Below are positions 28,937-39,048 of a stretch of 64,000 bases of DNA, piece by piece. The stretch is from JAFEDN01 sp965651935. Lineage in GTDB: Bacteria > Pseudomonadota > Gammaproteobacteria > Coxiellales > Coxiellaceae. The notes under the pieces are model-generated. The model was not told where the DNA came from and did not search any database. It saw only the letters and a program-made list of their open reading frames with translations. Position 1 is the first letter of the stretch. Every line of letters starts with the position of its first letter. The DNA is taken from NCBI GenBank assembly GCA_965651935.1, contig CBFGTC010000006.1, positions 1-64,000 of the forward strand, given 5' to 3'. A program made the translations under genes and the position numbers.

Positions 28937-30291
28937 AAGTATTTACTGCCAAGGAAATAAGCTCTTTTATAAAATTATGTTTGCCTTTGGCCGCTTCGCT
29001 GTTGGCCTTAAAAGGGATGCAATTTATCGATACTTTAATGATGGGATGGATAGGTCCTCACGCTTTAGCCGCAGGTGCTTTAGGCACGAATATCTTTATC
29101 ACCATCGTGGTATTTTGCCGTGGCGTGGTCAGTATGGTGGGAGTCTCTATCGTGCATGCCAGAGGGGAACAGCAAACCGATAAAATTCGATCTACGCTGC
29201 ACCAAGCTTTGTATTTGTCAGTGGCGGTTTCCATTCCGTTGATGATATTAGCCTGGCAATCGCCGTCTTATTTAGTGCTGATTGGACAAGATCCGGTAGT
29301 CGCTGCTGACGCCAAAAGTTTGCTCAGTGGATTACTATGGGGAATTCCGGGTACGACATTGTTTTATGCTATGCGTGAATTTGTTTCGGCATTTGCATTG
29401 GCCCGAGCGGTAATGTTTATTTCAATTGTTTCTATCCCTCTTACGTTTGCAGCGAATTATGTGCTGATTTATGGCAAATTGGGTTTACCAGCTTTGGGGA
29501 TTGCCGGAATTGGCTACGCTGGCGCTTTGGTCTGTTGGTTTATGTTTGCCGGATTATTGTTTTACGCCTCAAGACAATCGGTTTTAAAGCAATTTCTCAC
29601 TTGGCGTTTACATAAGCCGGATTTTACTATCTTAAAAAACTTGTGGGTGAACGGCAGTTCCAGTGGGGTAGTTTTGGTATTGGATATGGTGGCGTTTTTA
29701 ACTGCGGCCATTTTAACGGGATATTTTGGAGTGACTGCTTTAGCGGCTTATCAAATTGCCATGCAGTGCGTGAGTATTGCTTATAACTTACCTTTGGCAA
29801 TTACTATTGTCACTACTTTGGAAATTGGTCATGCCTATGCTTCGCGAAATTTGGCGCAAATCAAGCGTATCTTATATATGGGTATTGGTTTAGGTTTACT
29901 GATTTCCCTGAGTTTCGCCATCTTATTCCTGAGCGCGCCTAATATGCTTACTCAGATTTTTTTGGAAGATAATCATCGCGTCAGCCGAGCGGTGTTTGCT
30001 ACCACTGAAATCTTTTTAGCGGCGGCAAGTGCGGTGATTCTATTTGATGGTGCTCAAGCGATTATAATTGGAGCTTTGCGAGGTTTTAACGATACTTTCA
30101 TTCCGATGCTGATCAGTATTCTTTGTTATTTATTTATTGCCATTCCGGTTTCCTATTGGCTGTCTTTTCATACTTCCTTGAAGGCGGTTGGGGTTTGGTA
30201 CGGATTAATGTTGGGGATTATGACGCTTTGTGGTTTTTCCGCCTGGCGACTGTGGAGATTTTTAAGTCATTTTTCTGCCAGAAATCAATAG
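28933..30291 (+). CDS. MATE-family exporter
   Basis: A protein of 452 residues from ATG 28933 with twelve predicted membrane spans in two pseudo-symmetric halves. Features of MATE transporters are visible in KGMQFIDTLMMGWIGPHALAAGALG (first span and loop) and GALRGFNDTFIPMLISI in the second half. These proteins export cationic drugs or dyes in exchange for Na+ or H+. The start overlaps the xseA stop and its own end is two bases before the convergent sbcB stop. Confidence 0.92.
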   Translation: MKVFTAKEISSFIKLCLPLAASLLALKGMQFIDTLMMGWIGPHALAAGALGTNIFITIVVFCRGVVSMVGVSIVHARGEQQTDKIRSTLHQALYLSVAVSIPLMILAWQSPSYLVLIGQDPVVAADAKSLLSGLLWGIPGTTLFYAMREFVSAFALARAVMFISIVSIPLTFAANYVLIYGKLGLPALGIAGIGYAGALVCWFMFAGLLFYASRQSVLKQFLTWRLHKPDFTILKNLWVNGSSSGVVLVLDMVAFLTAAILTGYFGVTALAAYQIAMQCVSIAYNLPLAITIVTTLEIGHAYASRNLAQIKRILYMGIGLGLLISLSFAILFLSAPNMLTQIFLEDNHRVSRAVFATTEIFLAAASAVILFDGAQAIIIGALRGFNDTFIPMLISILCYLFIAIPVSYWLSFHTSLKAVGVWYGLMLGIMTLCGFSAWRLWRFLSHFSARNQ

Positions 30292-30293
30292 AA

Positions 30294-31709
30294 TCAGATT
30301 ACCTCTTCGTATTTGATAGGTTTGAGTGAGAGGAGGAAATGGTTTAAATCCGCCAATAACTTCAAGGTCTCTGGGTCTGACTCTGAAACGGGTAAATTTT
30401 TTAATTCCTCTAGCGCCGCTGGGATAGTCAATTTACGCTGACCGCGGTAATCGATAGGCGCTTGATCTGCTGAGCTATATAACGATTTCTGTAAATATTT
30501 TTGAAAAATTTCTTTTTGTAAATCGGGCAAGTATTCAAAAAAATGTCTACCCATTATCCGCAAAGCTTGTTGTTTGCGGATGGGGTGGGTAATTTTTTCG
30601 GCTAGCTCCCATTTTTTTTCCGGTGCAGTGAGATGGAATTGTTGAAATAATTTTTCTTCATTATTGGCAAAACCAATATCATATAGTGCGGCATCCGCGT
30701 CTAAATTCGGTATTTTTGGGTAAGTATAAGAACGGTAATATTGGCATAGAGATTGAAATATATTTGGATTCTTATCCAGCCAGAGTTTATTTTGTTGATA
30801 AATCCGCCAGCGTGTTTGAGAAAGAAGGTGCATATAATCGCTTTTCATTGGCAGTAAAAACTCTGCTTCAGCGCGTTTTTTACGGATGACAAACGCTTTT
30901 TCATTCAAATCGGCTTCGGTGGCGCTGCTCAGGGCTTCTGTATCTAGGCGTAACCATAAAGTTTGATTTGTATAACAATTATGCGAGCCCAATCCCACAA
31001 CTGGAGCCAGAAAATTTTGATGAGCGCCGAATTTTCCACTAATTAAAAATGCTTGCTGTTCAGGTAATTGCTGTTGTCTGCGTGAATCCATATCTTTATT
31101 GAAGTATTCGCACAAATACTGCCACATTTTTGGTTCTTGGATAAATTGACGCGCTAATGCTAAAGTCGCCTCCACATCAACCATAGCGGTATGGGCCTGA
31201 CCGCTAGCGAGTTGATTGGCTGTGCTGATATTAGCGAGTTTTAAGCTGATTTTTTCGTTGACTTGAGGCCAACAGGCCAATACTCCTGGTTTAAACAGAT
31301 AAAACATGATGGTAATAGGATATAAATCCATGCGTGAACATTGATTGGCATACTGGTGGGTATACGCCGGGAGTAAATTGCGATAAAAGGAGAATCGTAA
31401 AAATTCATCGTCAAAACCCAGGGTATTATAACCTAAACTGATGGTGCCTGGCACATTTAAAAGACGATGTATGATATGTATCGCTTCAATTTCAGAGATT
31501 CCATGACCAAATTGTTCGACGCCAATTTGATGAGTGAGTACTGCTGCCGGTGAGGGGATAATGTCTTTATTCAGTTTCACCGTGAGGTTAATACGCTCTA
31601 ATTCATGTAATTTTAAATCAGTCCTAATCGCGGCAAATTGTAGCACCTGGTCAAAACAGGAGTTAAGACCAGTGGTTTCGATGTCATAAAAAAGATAAGT
31701 TTGATTCAT
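30294..31709 (-). CDS. sbcB: Exodeoxyribonuclease I
   Basis: A protein of 471 residues with the DEDD exonuclease core: TYLFYDIETTGL at the start, the LGYNTLGFDDEFLRF region, and HTAMVDVEATLALARQF as the third acidic motif. A carboxy-terminal SH3-like and helical region follows. It degrades single-stranded DNA in the 3'-to-5' direction in recombination and mismatch repair. It ends one base before the CDF gene begins on the same strand, so the pair is likely co-transcribed. Confidence 0.93.
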   Translation of the reverse strand: MNQTYLFYDIETTGLNSCFDQVLQFAAIRTDLKLHELERINLTVKLNKDIIPSPAAVLTHQIGVEQFGHGISEIEAIHIIHRLLNVPGTISLGYNTLGFDDEFLRFSFYRNLLPAYTHQYANQCSRMDLYPITIMFYLFKPGVLACWPQVNEKISLKLANISTANQLASGQAHTAMVDVEATLALARQFIQEPKMWQYLCEYFNKDMDSRRQQQLPEQQAFLISGKFGAHQNFLAPVVGLGSHNCYTNQTLWLRLDTEALSSATEADLNEKAFVIRKKRAEAEFLLPMKSDYMHLLSQTRWRIYQQNKLWLDKNPNIFQSLCQYYRSYTYPKIPNLDADAALYDIGFANNEEKLFQQFHLTAPEKKWELAEKITHPIRKQQALRIMGRHFFEYLPDLQKEIFQKYLQKSLYSSADQAPIDYRGQRKLTIPAALEELKNLPVSESDPETLKLLADLNHFLLSLKPIKYEEVI

Positions 31710-31710
31710 T

Positions 31711-32847
31711 TTAAAGCCGCATCAAGAATTGAATTGAAGCCAATTGAGGTAAAACATCGATGCCTTGCTGATAAAGAGGGCTGATTTGGTTAATTTGTTC
31801 TGTTGAAAAAGTATGCAGCGGCCAGGTTATCTCTAAATAAATATGTCCGTCAAAATAATGGATATCGATTTTTTCTATTTGGGTAAAGCCGGGTAGATTT
31901 TCCCATTGCGGGCGTAATAGAGCGAGTATTTCCGCGCGGCTGGGCAAATTAAGGCTAGGCCGGCTAGTTTCGTCATTTTCAGGATCAATATGCACGGTCA
32001 CGTCGGCGATTTCTGGAAAATTTTTTATAAGCGTTTCATGGACTTTTTCGCTGATATGATGACCTTCGGAAACACTAATGAAGGTGTTGACGATAAGATG
32101 GGTGTCTACAAAAATATTCCCACCATGAGATCGAGTTCGCAGTTGATGTATGGAAACCACGCCGGGACAACTTTGGATACATTCGCGGATTCTTTCTAAA
32201 ATGGCGGGCTTGACACCCGTGTCAATCAATTCTGAAATACCGCTCGAAAATAATTGCACGGCGGATTTCATAATAAATAAAGCGATAAATGCTGCGCTAA
32301 TATTATCGGCATAGGGGATGCCTAACATATGGCACAAGGCGCTCACTACCACCAAGGCCGATACCCAAACATCGCTGCGGTTATGGTAAGCGTTGGTAAT
32401 TAATAAATTGGAGCTAATTTTACGCCCCATCGCCAAGGTGTAGCGATACAGCGCTTCTTTAATTCCAATGGCCAACAAAGCCGTGAGAATGACCGGGATG
32501 CTATAGATTGTGGTGATTTTACCAGTGTGAATGTGGTGGTAAGTTTCGTATACAATTGAACCGCCTACAAGCAATAATAAAATAGCAATAATGATGGCGG
32601 CTAAAGTTTCAATACGTTGATGGCCGTAGGGATGGTCGGCGTCGGGAACTTTACCGCCGGCTTTAGCGGCGATGAGCACCAAAGCATCGCTTACCAAATC
32701 TGAAAAAGAGTGTAATCCGTCGGCGACTAAAGCATGAGAGTTGGCAACATAACCAATGATTATTTTAATCAAAGCTAATAATGTATTCGATAATGCGTTG
32801 ACTATTGTCACGCGTTTCGCGGTTTGATAACGCAAGGCGCCGGCCAT
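31711..32847 (-). CDS. Cation-diffusion-facilitator metal exporter (FieF-like)
   Basis: A protein of 378 residues with six spans and a cytoplasmic ferredoxin-like tail. The Zn/Fe-binding pattern HALVADGLHSFSDLVSD in span 2 and HPYGHQRIETLAA in the following loop are family hallmarks. It exports divalent metals such as Zn(II) or Fe(II) from the cytoplasm. The tail is longer than in FieF, by about 80 residues. It lies next to the SUF operon on the opposite strand with about 200 bases of divergent intergenic DNA that contains the SUF promoter. Confidence 0.92.
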   Translation of the reverse strand: MAGALRYQTAKRVTIVNALSNTLLALIKIIIGYVANSHALVADGLHSFSDLVSDALVLIAAKAGGKVPDADHPYGHQRIETLAAIIIAILLLLVGGSIVYETYHHIHTGKITTIYSIPVILTALLAIGIKEALYRYTLAMGRKISSNLLITNAYHNRSDVWVSALVVVSALCHMLGIPYADNISAAFIALFIMKSAVQLFSSGISELIDTGVKPAILERIRECIQSCPGVVSIHQLRTRSHGGNIFVDTHLIVNTFISVSEGHHISEKVHETLIKNFPEIADVTVHIDPENDETSRPSLNLPSRAEILALLRPQWENLPGFTQIEKIDIHYFDGHIYLEITWPLHTFSTEQINQISPLYQQGIDVLPQLASIQFLMRL

Positions 32848-32986
32848 AGCTCCATCTCTTACTTAATCACGGTTTGATGCCTCCCAGCCCTTCAATAAAA
32901 AGCCGGTGCATTCTCAAAATTCATATCATGCGTTAATATGACACATTCGCTATAAAAAAGGGATGCCTCACTGATTTAAATTTATT

Positions 32987-33015
32987 TTGAATTACCTTTC
33001 CAAATATAGTACAAT
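32987..33015 (+). promoter_or_regulatory. Likely sigma-70 promoter of the SUF operon
   Basis: TTGAAT (32987-32992) and TACAAT (33010-33015) are separated by exactly 17 bases, 31 bases upstream of the Rrf2 gene start. The sequence between and after them is AT-rich with a TACNGTA-like palindrome (near 33020), a plausible target for self-regulation by the downstream regulator. That last point is a guess. Confidence 0.5.
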
Positions 33016-33045
33016 ATCAGTACGGTATGAGATTCAACAAATAAT

Positions 33046-33495
33046 ATGATTAAAATCAGTAGATTATCTGACTATAGCTTAATTTTGCTAAAAATATTAG
33101 CAGCGGAACCAGAACGTTCTTTAAGCGCGGCAGCGTTATCAGAACGCAGTAATATTGCGTTTCCCACCGTGAGTAAAGTCCTCAAATTGCTCAACGAAGG
33201 CGGAGTTTTAGTTTCTACTCGCGGAGTGAACGGCGGATATAAGCTACAAAAAGAGCCTGAGCAACTCAATTTGGCGGAAATTTTAGCCGCAGTCGAAGGC
33301 GCCCCGGCTTTAACGGAATGCTGTGAAGCCGTAAACAATTGTATCCATGATTCTCAATGTAGCCTGCGCCAACATTGGCAAATCATTAATAAAGTGATTA
33401 TTCATGTTTTAAGCTGTTTTTCTTTGGCTGATTTAAAAGGGACGTTAGCAAATACCGAGATAATCCAACGCATACAAGGCATTATTGATAGGTAA
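33046..33495 (+). CDS. sufR: Rrf2-family regulator of the SUF system
   Basis: A 149-residue Rrf2 protein with an amino-terminal winged helix (LSDYSLILLKILAAE and NIAFPTVSKVLKLLNEGG) and the three-Cys cluster segment ECCEAVNNCIHDSQC near residue 91-106. Related proteins (IscR, SUF regulator of Xanthomonas-like type) bind a [2Fe-2S] or [4Fe-4S] cluster and repress the operon when cluster supply is ample. It is first in the operon and ends six bases before sufB, so autoregulation is expected. The symbol sufR is by function. It is not the cyanobacterial SufR. Confidence 0.9.
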   Translation: MIKISRLSDYSLILLKILAAEPERSLSAAALSERSNIAFPTVSKVLKLLNEGGVLVSTRGVNGGYKLQKEPEQLNLAEILAAVEGAPALTECCEAVNNCIHDSQCSLRQHWQIINKVIIHVLSCFSLADLKGTLANTEIIQRIQGIIDR

Positions 33496-33501
33496 GGAGC
33501 A

Positions 33502-34947
33502 ATGAACGAAAAATCTTATCTCAACGAAGCAGTTAATAAGAAATACCAACATGGTTTTGTGACGGATATTGCGGCAGACCAATTTCCTCCGGGTTTAAAT
33601 GAAGAGGTAGTCCGCCTCATTTCCCAAAAAAAAAATGAACCGGAATTTCTTTTAAATTGGCGTTTGCAGGCATATCGCTATTGGTTAACCTTATCTTCTC
33701 CGCAATGGCCACATTTGCAGATAGAGCCTATCGATTATCAAAATATCAGTTATTATTCCGCACCACAAACCAATAAAAAAGGGCCTAAAAGTTTAGAAGA
33801 AGTTGACCCTAAGTTATTGGAAACCTACGACAAATTAGGCGTCCCTTTACATGAAAGAGCAAAACTCGCCGGAGTGGCGGTGGATGCCGTATTCGATAGC
33901 GTTTCTGTCGCCACCACTTTTAAAGAAAAACTTGCCGAAGCCGGAGTTATTTTTTGTTCTTTTTCTGAAGCGGTTAAAAATCATCCTGAATTAGTGCAAC
34001 AATATCTCGGCACGGTGGTGTCTTATCGAGATAATTTTTATGCGGCTTTAAATTCAGCGGTCTTTAGTGATGGTTCCTTCGTTTATATTCCCAAAGGCGT
34101 GCGTTGTCCAATGGAATTATCGACTTATTTCCGTATTAATAGCGCGAATACAGGTCAGTTCGAGAGGACTTTGATTATTGCCGATGACGATAGTTACGTC
34201 AGTTATTTAGAGGGCTGCACTGCGCCTATGCGAGATGAAAATCAACTCCACGCCGCGGTGGTGGAATTGATTGCACTGAACCGAGCTCAAATTAAATATT
34301 CTACCGTGCAAAATTGGTATCCCGGTGATGAGCAAGGTCGTGGCGGCATCTATAATTTCGTCACTAAAAGAGGGTTGTGCAAAGGCGCATTTGCCAAAAT
34401 TTCCTGGACTCAAGTGGAGACGGGATCTGCAATCACCTGGAAATATCCCAGCGTTATTTTGCAAGGCGACAATTCCATAGGTGAATTTTATTCGGTGGCG
34501 TTAACCCGGCATTTCCAACAAGCCGATACCGGCACAAAAATGATTCATCTTGGTAAGAATACTTCCAGCACCATCATTGCCAAAGGCATCGCTGCCGGCC
34601 ATGGTCAAAGTACTTATCGAGGTTTAGTTCGAGTAGCTCCTTCGGCAGAACAAGCGCGCAATTACAGCCAATGCGACTCATTACTGATCGGTGATTTATG
34701 CGGGGCTCATACTTATCCTTATTTGGAAGTCAAAAATTATACGGCGCAAATTGCTCATGAGGCATCCACTTCGAGGATAGGTGAAGATCAACTTTTTTAT
34801 TGCCGCCAACGTGGAATTACTTCGGAAGATGCCGTGTCAATGATTGTCAACGGATTTTGTAAAGAAGTCTTTAAAGAATTACCCATGGAATTTGCAGTGG
34901 AAGCGCAAAAACTCATGGCGGTGAGTTTAGAGGGCAGCATCGGCTAG
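33502..34947 (+). CDS. sufB: Fe-S cluster assembly protein SufB
   Basis: A protein of 481 residues matching SufB, including [24 protein letters not shown] and the conserved carboxy region [23 protein letters not shown] with the Cys required for cluster building. With SufC and SufD it forms the SufBC2D scaffold that assembles [4Fe-4S] clusters. An AAGGAGC site lies upstream of the ATG. It is second in the operon, immediately downstream of the regulator. No truncation seen. Confidence 0.97.
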   Translation: MNEKSYLNEAVNKKYQHGFVTDIAADQFPPGLNEEVVRLISQKKNEPEFLLNWRLQAYRYWLTLSSPQWPHLQIEPIDYQNISYYSAPQTNKKGPKSLEEVDPKLLETYDKLGVPLHERAKLAGVAVDAVFDSVSVATTFKEKLAEAGVIFCSFSEAVKNHPELVQQYLGTVVSYRDNFYAALNSAVFSDGSFVYIPKGVRCPMELSTYFRINSANTGQFERTLIIADDDSYVSYLEGCTAPMRDENQLHAAVVELIALNRAQIKYSTVQNWYPGDEQGRGGIYNFVTKRGLCKGAFAKISWTQVETGSAITWKYPSVILQGDNSIGEFYSVALTRHFQQADTGTKMIHLGKNTSSTIIAKGIAAGHGQSTYRGLVRVAPSAEQARNYSQCDSLLIGDLCGAHTYPYLEVKNYTAQIAHEASTSRIGEDQLFYCRQRGITSEDAVSMIVNGFCKEVFKELPMEFAVEAQKLMAVSLEGSIG

Positions 34948-35006
34948 TACAGCGCCATGGATGGTGGCAAGCAACTCTCCTGAATGAATATTGAGGTAAA
35001 TTTATA

Positions 35007-35771
35007 ATGCTATCTATTAATCATTTATTTGCTGAGGTCAACGGCATTGAGATACTAAAAGGTATTAATCTACAAGTGAATGCCGGCGAAGTGCATGCAA
35101 TTATGGGTCCTAATGGTTCGGGTAAAAGCACTTTATCTAATGTATTAACGGGCCGAACTGAATATGCGGTAACCAAAGGTGAGGTTCAACTCCAAGGTCA
35201 ATCTTTATTGAATTTAACTCCCGAGGAACGTGCCGCAGCGGGACTATTTCTCGCATTCCAATATCCTGTCGAAATCCCGGGAGTGAATAATCTTTATTTT
35301 TTGAAAACGGCTTTTAATAGTTTGCGCAAGCAGCGGGGAGAAAAACCGTTAGATGCCTTTGAGTTTTTAAAATTGATTAAAGAAAAAATGGCTATTTTAG
35401 AGATGGACGAGAAATTCTTGCATCGTTCTATCAATGAAGGCTTTTCTGGAGGCGAAAAGAAACGCAATGAAATTCTACAAATGTTGCTGCTCGAACCTAA
35501 GCTCGCGATTTTAGATGAAACTGATTCCGGCTTGGATATTGATGCCTTACAAATTGTCGCCAAAGGGGTGAACCGCTTGCGCGATTCCCGGCGTTCCATC
35601 ATTGTCGTGACGCATTATCAAAGATTATTACGTTATATTGAGCCCGATTATGTCCATGTTCTGGCTGAGGGGCAGATAATCCGCTCTGGAGATAAAAATC
35701 TCGCGCTTTTATTGGAAGAGCAGGGTTATCATGACCTATTGCAGGATAAAAACCGGGAGAAAAACACATGA
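35007..35771 (+). CDS. sufC: Fe-S cluster assembly ATPase SufC
   Basis: An ABC-type ATPase of 254 residues with a Walker A (GPNGSGKST), the signature FSGGEKKRNEILQM, and a Walker B followed by DETDSGLDIDAL. In the SUF system SufC powers conformational changes of the SufBC2D complex and is not part of a transporter. It follows sufB after a 59-base gap and its stop overlaps the sufD start by ATGA. Confidence 0.97.
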   Translation: MLSINHLFAEVNGIEILKGINLQVNAGEVHAIMGPNGSGKSTLSNVLTGRTEYAVTKGEVQLQGQSLLNLTPEERAAAGLFLAFQYPVEIPGVNNLYFLKTAFNSLRKQRGEKPLDAFEFLKLIKEKMAILEMDEKFLHRSINEGFSGGEKKRNEILQMLLLEPKLAILDETDSGLDIDALQIVAKGVNRLRDSRRSIIVVTHYQRLLRYIEPDYVHVLAEGQIIRSGDKNLALLLEEQGYHDLLQDKNREKNT

Positions 35772-37045
35772 CCCAACCGCTTTCCTCCTGGTCGGCACAA
35801 GTTTGGCAAAATCAACTTAAACAATATCCTGCGTCTTCGCTGGAGCAAGCTTGGCGCGAGCAACAACTGCAAGAATTTTTAAAACGCGGATTTCCACAAA
35901 GACGAGAAGAAGCTTGGCGATATACTTCGCTCGCTGCTTTATTACAGCAATCCTTTAATTTCACGTCTCCTTTGTTAGAGGAGAGTACACTGGATTTAAA
36001 TTCCTACTCTATACCTAATACTCACCGGCTGGTATTGATCAATGGAATTTTTAGCAGCATTCATTCGACAGGGAACAACATGCTTGATGGGGTTTCAATC
36101 ACTCACCAAGATCATGATCAAACTGGCCGTGAATTAAATACGACTGCGCATTTATCCGTGTTCCATTATCTCAATAATGCGTTAATGCGCGAGAGTTTAT
36201 CTATTTTGGTCAATGCAGGAGTGCAAGCCAGTAAACCGCTACATATACTTTGTGTCAATAGCGGTTACGCCGATCAAGGTATTATCCAACATCCTCATCA
36301 TCGAGTGACGCTACAAGAAAACAGCCGTTTAACACTCATTGAGGAATTTATTGATTTAGATGGGCAGCCTCATTTCAACAATGGGTTTACTAAAATGACT
36401 TTAGCAGCAAATTCCCAGTTAAATTATTATAAATTCCAACGGCAAAATAAGCATTCTTTTCATATCGCCAATACGTTGGTAGTTCAAGAACGTGATAGTG
36501 AATTTAAAAGTTATCATTTTGCGCAAGGCGGCAAGTTAAATCGAGAGGATGTGCACATTGCTTTGCAAGAATCCGGCGCTGCTTGTGATTTGGCTGGATT
36601 TTATCATCCCTATGCCGGACAATTAATCGATTTCCATACTCGCATTGATCACTATCAACCTTATACTCACAGTTGTCAGTATTATAAAGGCATGGTTGAA
36701 GCATTGGGTTGTGGTGTTTTTAATGGCAAAATCATTGTGCACCCTCAAGCTCAAAAAATTAGCGCTTATCAGCAAAATCACAACTTATTGTTAGCGGATT
36801 CAAGTGAGGTGAACACCAAACCTGAGTTAGAAGTATACGCCGACAACGTGAAATGCAGTCATGGCGCAACAGTAGGGCGTATTGATCCCAATGCGCTCTT
36901 TTATTTACGTAGCCGAGGTTTAACCGAATCTGCAGCTCAACAAATGCTTAAACTGGGTTTTTTCCGGGAAATATTCGAGCGTTTTCCTGATAAAAATATC
37001 GCGGACTATATGCAATCAGAACAGGGGGCTGTCCTCGATGTGTAA
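35768..37045 (+). CDS. sufD: Fe-S cluster assembly protein SufD
   Basis: A protein of 425 residues, SufB-like in its beta-helix core (LNREDVHIALQESGAACDL and HSCQYYKGMVEALGCGVFNGKI, ending with KCSHGATVGRIDPNALFYL). The core region contains the conserved His near the carboxy end. SufD pairs with SufB and is needed for iron acquisition in the scaffold. The start overlaps sufC by four bases and the end overlaps sufS by eight, so the block is tightly coupled. Confidence 0.96.
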   Translation: MTQPLSSWSAQVWQNQLKQYPASSLEQAWREQQLQEFLKRGFPQRREEAWRYTSLAALLQQSFNFTSPLLEESTLDLNSYSIPNTHRLVLINGIFSSIHSTGNNMLDGVSITHQDHDQTGRELNTTAHLSVFHYLNNALMRESLSILVNAGVQASKPLHILCVNSGYADQGIIQHPHHRVTLQENSRLTLIEEFIDLDGQPHFNNGFTKMTLAANSQLNYYKFQRQNKHSFHIANTLVVQERDSEFKSYHFAQGGKLNREDVHIALQESGAACDLAGFYHPYAGQLIDFHTRIDHYQPYTHSCQYYKGMVEALGCGVFNGKIIVHPQAQKISAYQQNHNLLLADSSEVNTKPELEVYADNVKCSHGATVGRIDPNALFYLRSRGLTESAAQQMLKLGFFREIFERFPDKNIADYMQSEQGAVLDV

Positions 37046-38237
37046 AGGCGATTTTCCTATTTTGCAGCAGAAGATTAACGATCAAAATCTTATTTATTTA
37101 GATAGTGCTGCTAGTGCGCAAAAACCTCAAGCGGTCTTGGATGCAATTTTAAATTATTATCGTCATGATCATGCTAATGTGCATCGTGGTGTACACACGT
37201 TAAGTGAGCGTGCGAGTCATGCTTATGAATCAGCTCGGCAAACCGTGCAGAAATTTTTAAACGCCAGTCATCAAGATGAAATTATTTTTACTCGTGGTGC
37301 AACCGAATCTATCAATCTTGTCGCAGAATGTTTGGGAATAAATCTTCAAGCGGGCGATGAAATTGTAATTTCAGCGCTTGAGCACCATGCCAATATTGTT
37401 CCTTGGCAAAGAGTTTGTGAAAAGGCGGGAGCGCGTTTACAAATCATTCCTTTGCAAAAAGATCTCACTTTGAATTTAGACACTTTTGCGCATTTATTAA
37501 ATGAGCGGACTCGATTAGTGGCGCTTACCCACGTTTCTCATGTGTTAGGTAATATCAATCCCGTGAAAGAGATGATTGCTATTGCTGCGCAAAAACAAAT
37601 TCCGGTTTTGTTAGATGGGGCGCAAGCAGTCGCGCATTTACCGGTTGACGTACAAGAATTAAACTGTGATTTTTACGCATTTTCCTCCCACAAATTATAT
37701 GGCCCTACCGGTCAAGGGGTTTTATACGCCAAACGAAAATGGTTAAAAACATTTCCGCCTTACCAAAGCGGTGGAGGGATGATACGCAAAGTGACTTTTG
37801 AAAAAACCGAATATGCAGAATTTCCTGCCAAATTTGAAGCAGGGACTCCTCATATTTCTGGAGCAGTAGGACTGGCTGCGGCTATCGATTATCTGAGCCG
37901 GATTGGCTTTAATCAAATCCAGCAACACGAAGAAATCCTCACCAACTATGCAATTGAATGTTTACAACAACTGCCGGAATTAAAATTATTAACTGTTCCG
38001 CCGCCTCGAGTGGGGGTGATCTCTTTTAGTATGCAGGGTGCACATGCGCACGATATAGCGACTATTTTAAATCATGATGGGATTGCAGTCAGGGCAGGTC
38101 ACCATTGCGCCATGCCATTGATGGAAATTTTGGGTGAGACTGCAACGGTCCGGGTTTCTTTCGGAATTTATAATGACCCGGCTGATATAAATTGTTTAAT
38201 TAAATCTTTAAAAAAAGTGTTGAATATTTTTAAGTAA
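37038..38237 (+). CDS. sufS: Cysteine desulfurase SufS
   Basis: A PLP enzyme of 399 residues. The PLP lysine lies in FSSHKLYGPTGQG, and the sulfur-carrying Cys in AGHHCAMPLMEI near residue 355, as in group II desulfurases. It removes sulfur from L-cysteine and passes it to a U-type or E-type acceptor. No sufE is visible in the operon. The U-type protein that follows probably plays the acceptor role. Confidence 0.96.
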   Translation: MCKGDFPILQQKINDQNLIYLDSAASAQKPQAVLDAILNYYRHDHANVHRGVHTLSERASHAYESARQTVQKFLNASHQDEIIFTRGATESINLVAECLGINLQAGDEIVISALEHHANIVPWQRVCEKAGARLQIIPLQKDLTLNLDTFAHLLNERTRLVALTHVSHVLGNINPVKEMIAIAAQKQIPVLLDGAQAVAHLPVDVQELNCDFYAFSSHKLYGPTGQGVLYAKRKWLKTFPPYQSGGGMIRKVTFEKTEYAEFPAKFEAGTPHISGAVGLAAAIDYLSRIGFNQIQQHEEILTNYAIECLQQLPELKLLTVPPPRVGVISFSMQGAHAHDIATILNHDGIAVRAGHHCAMPLMEILGETATVRVSFGIYNDPADINCLIKSLKKVLNIFK

Positions 38238-38248
38238 CGGAGATTTGA

Positions 38249-38683
38249 ATGTCAGATTTACGTGATTTGTACCAAGAATTGATCATTGATCACAGCCGTT
38301 CGCCACGAAATTTTGGCAAAATAGAATCCGCGGATTTATCGCACGAAGGTTTTAATCCTTTGTGTGGCGATAAAGTGACCATTTATTTATGTCATAACCA
38401 AGGGATAATTCAGCAGGCCCAATTTGAAGGCAGTGGTTGCGCGATATCCATCGCTACCGCTTCATTAATGACTGAAGCCTTGGAAGGCAAAACGAAAAGT
38501 GAAATTGCCGCTCTGTTTAGCGAATTTCAGAATTTGGTAACTAAGGGCGCTGGAGCCGAAATAAAAGAAAATTCTCAATTAGAAAAGTTGTTGGCATTAG
38601 CCGGTGTAGCGGAGTATCCCATGCGTGTGAAATGCGCCACTTTGGCTTGGCACACCGCATTGGCGGCTTTAGAAGATTTATAA
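38249..38683 (+). CDS. sufU: SufU/IscU-type sulfur acceptor or scaffold
   Basis: A protein of 144 residues with the three Cys of the U-type family, in NPLCGDKVTIY, GSGCAISIATASLMTEALEGK and RVKCATLAWH. It contains the typical insertion after the second Cys that marks SUF-linked U proteins. SufU receives sulfur from SufS, often with a zinc ion at the active site. It lies 11 bases after sufS with a GGAG site, and is followed at once by the A-type carrier. Confidence 0.92.
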   Translation: MSDLRDLYQELIIDHSRSPRNFGKIESADLSHEGFNPLCGDKVTIYLCHNQGIIQQAQFEGSGCAISIATASLMTEALEGKTKSEIAALFSEFQNLVTKGAGAEIKENSQLEKLLALAGVAEYPMRVKCATLAWHTALAALEDL

Positions 38684-38697
38684 ATTTGGAGAAAAAA

Positions 38698-39048
38698 ATG
38701 AGTGGAGTCATTTTGCAGTTTACTGAAAAAGCGATAGAGCATATTAAAAAATCACTGGTTCGCTTCAATAATGGGGGATTTCGTTTAAGCGTCAAAAAGA
38801 CCGGCTGTTCCGGTTATAAATATTTACCTGAAATATTGGCTGAGCCTAAAGCGAACGATATTGAATTTACTACTGAACAAGGTTTGCGTGTTTTTGTGGA
38901 TTCCGCTTGGGTCAAAGTAATTCAGGGGACACAGGTGGATTTAAAAGATAAGGGCTTTGGGCAAAAATTATTGGTTTTTAATAACCCCAATGTGACAGGT
39001 GAATGCGGTTGTGGTGAAAGCTTCCATTTACCGGAGGAGAATGCGTGA
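38698..39048 (+). CDS. A-type Fe-S carrier (IscA/SufA-like)
   Basis: A protein of 116 residues with the HesB fold. Three Cys are visible: TGCSGYKY near residue 41 and GECGCGESF near the end, which is the CxnCGC metal-binding pattern. A-type carriers pass clusters to target proteins. GGAG precedes the ATG at 38698. An upstream in-frame start would have no such site and would overlap sufU. Its stop overlaps the GTG start of sufT. Confidence 0.93.
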   Translation: MSGVILQFTEKAIEHIKKSLVRFNNGGFRLSVKKTGCSGYKYLPEILAEPKANDIEFTTEQGLRVFVDSAWVKVIQGTQVDLKDKGFGQKLLVFNNPNVTGECGCGESFHLPEENA

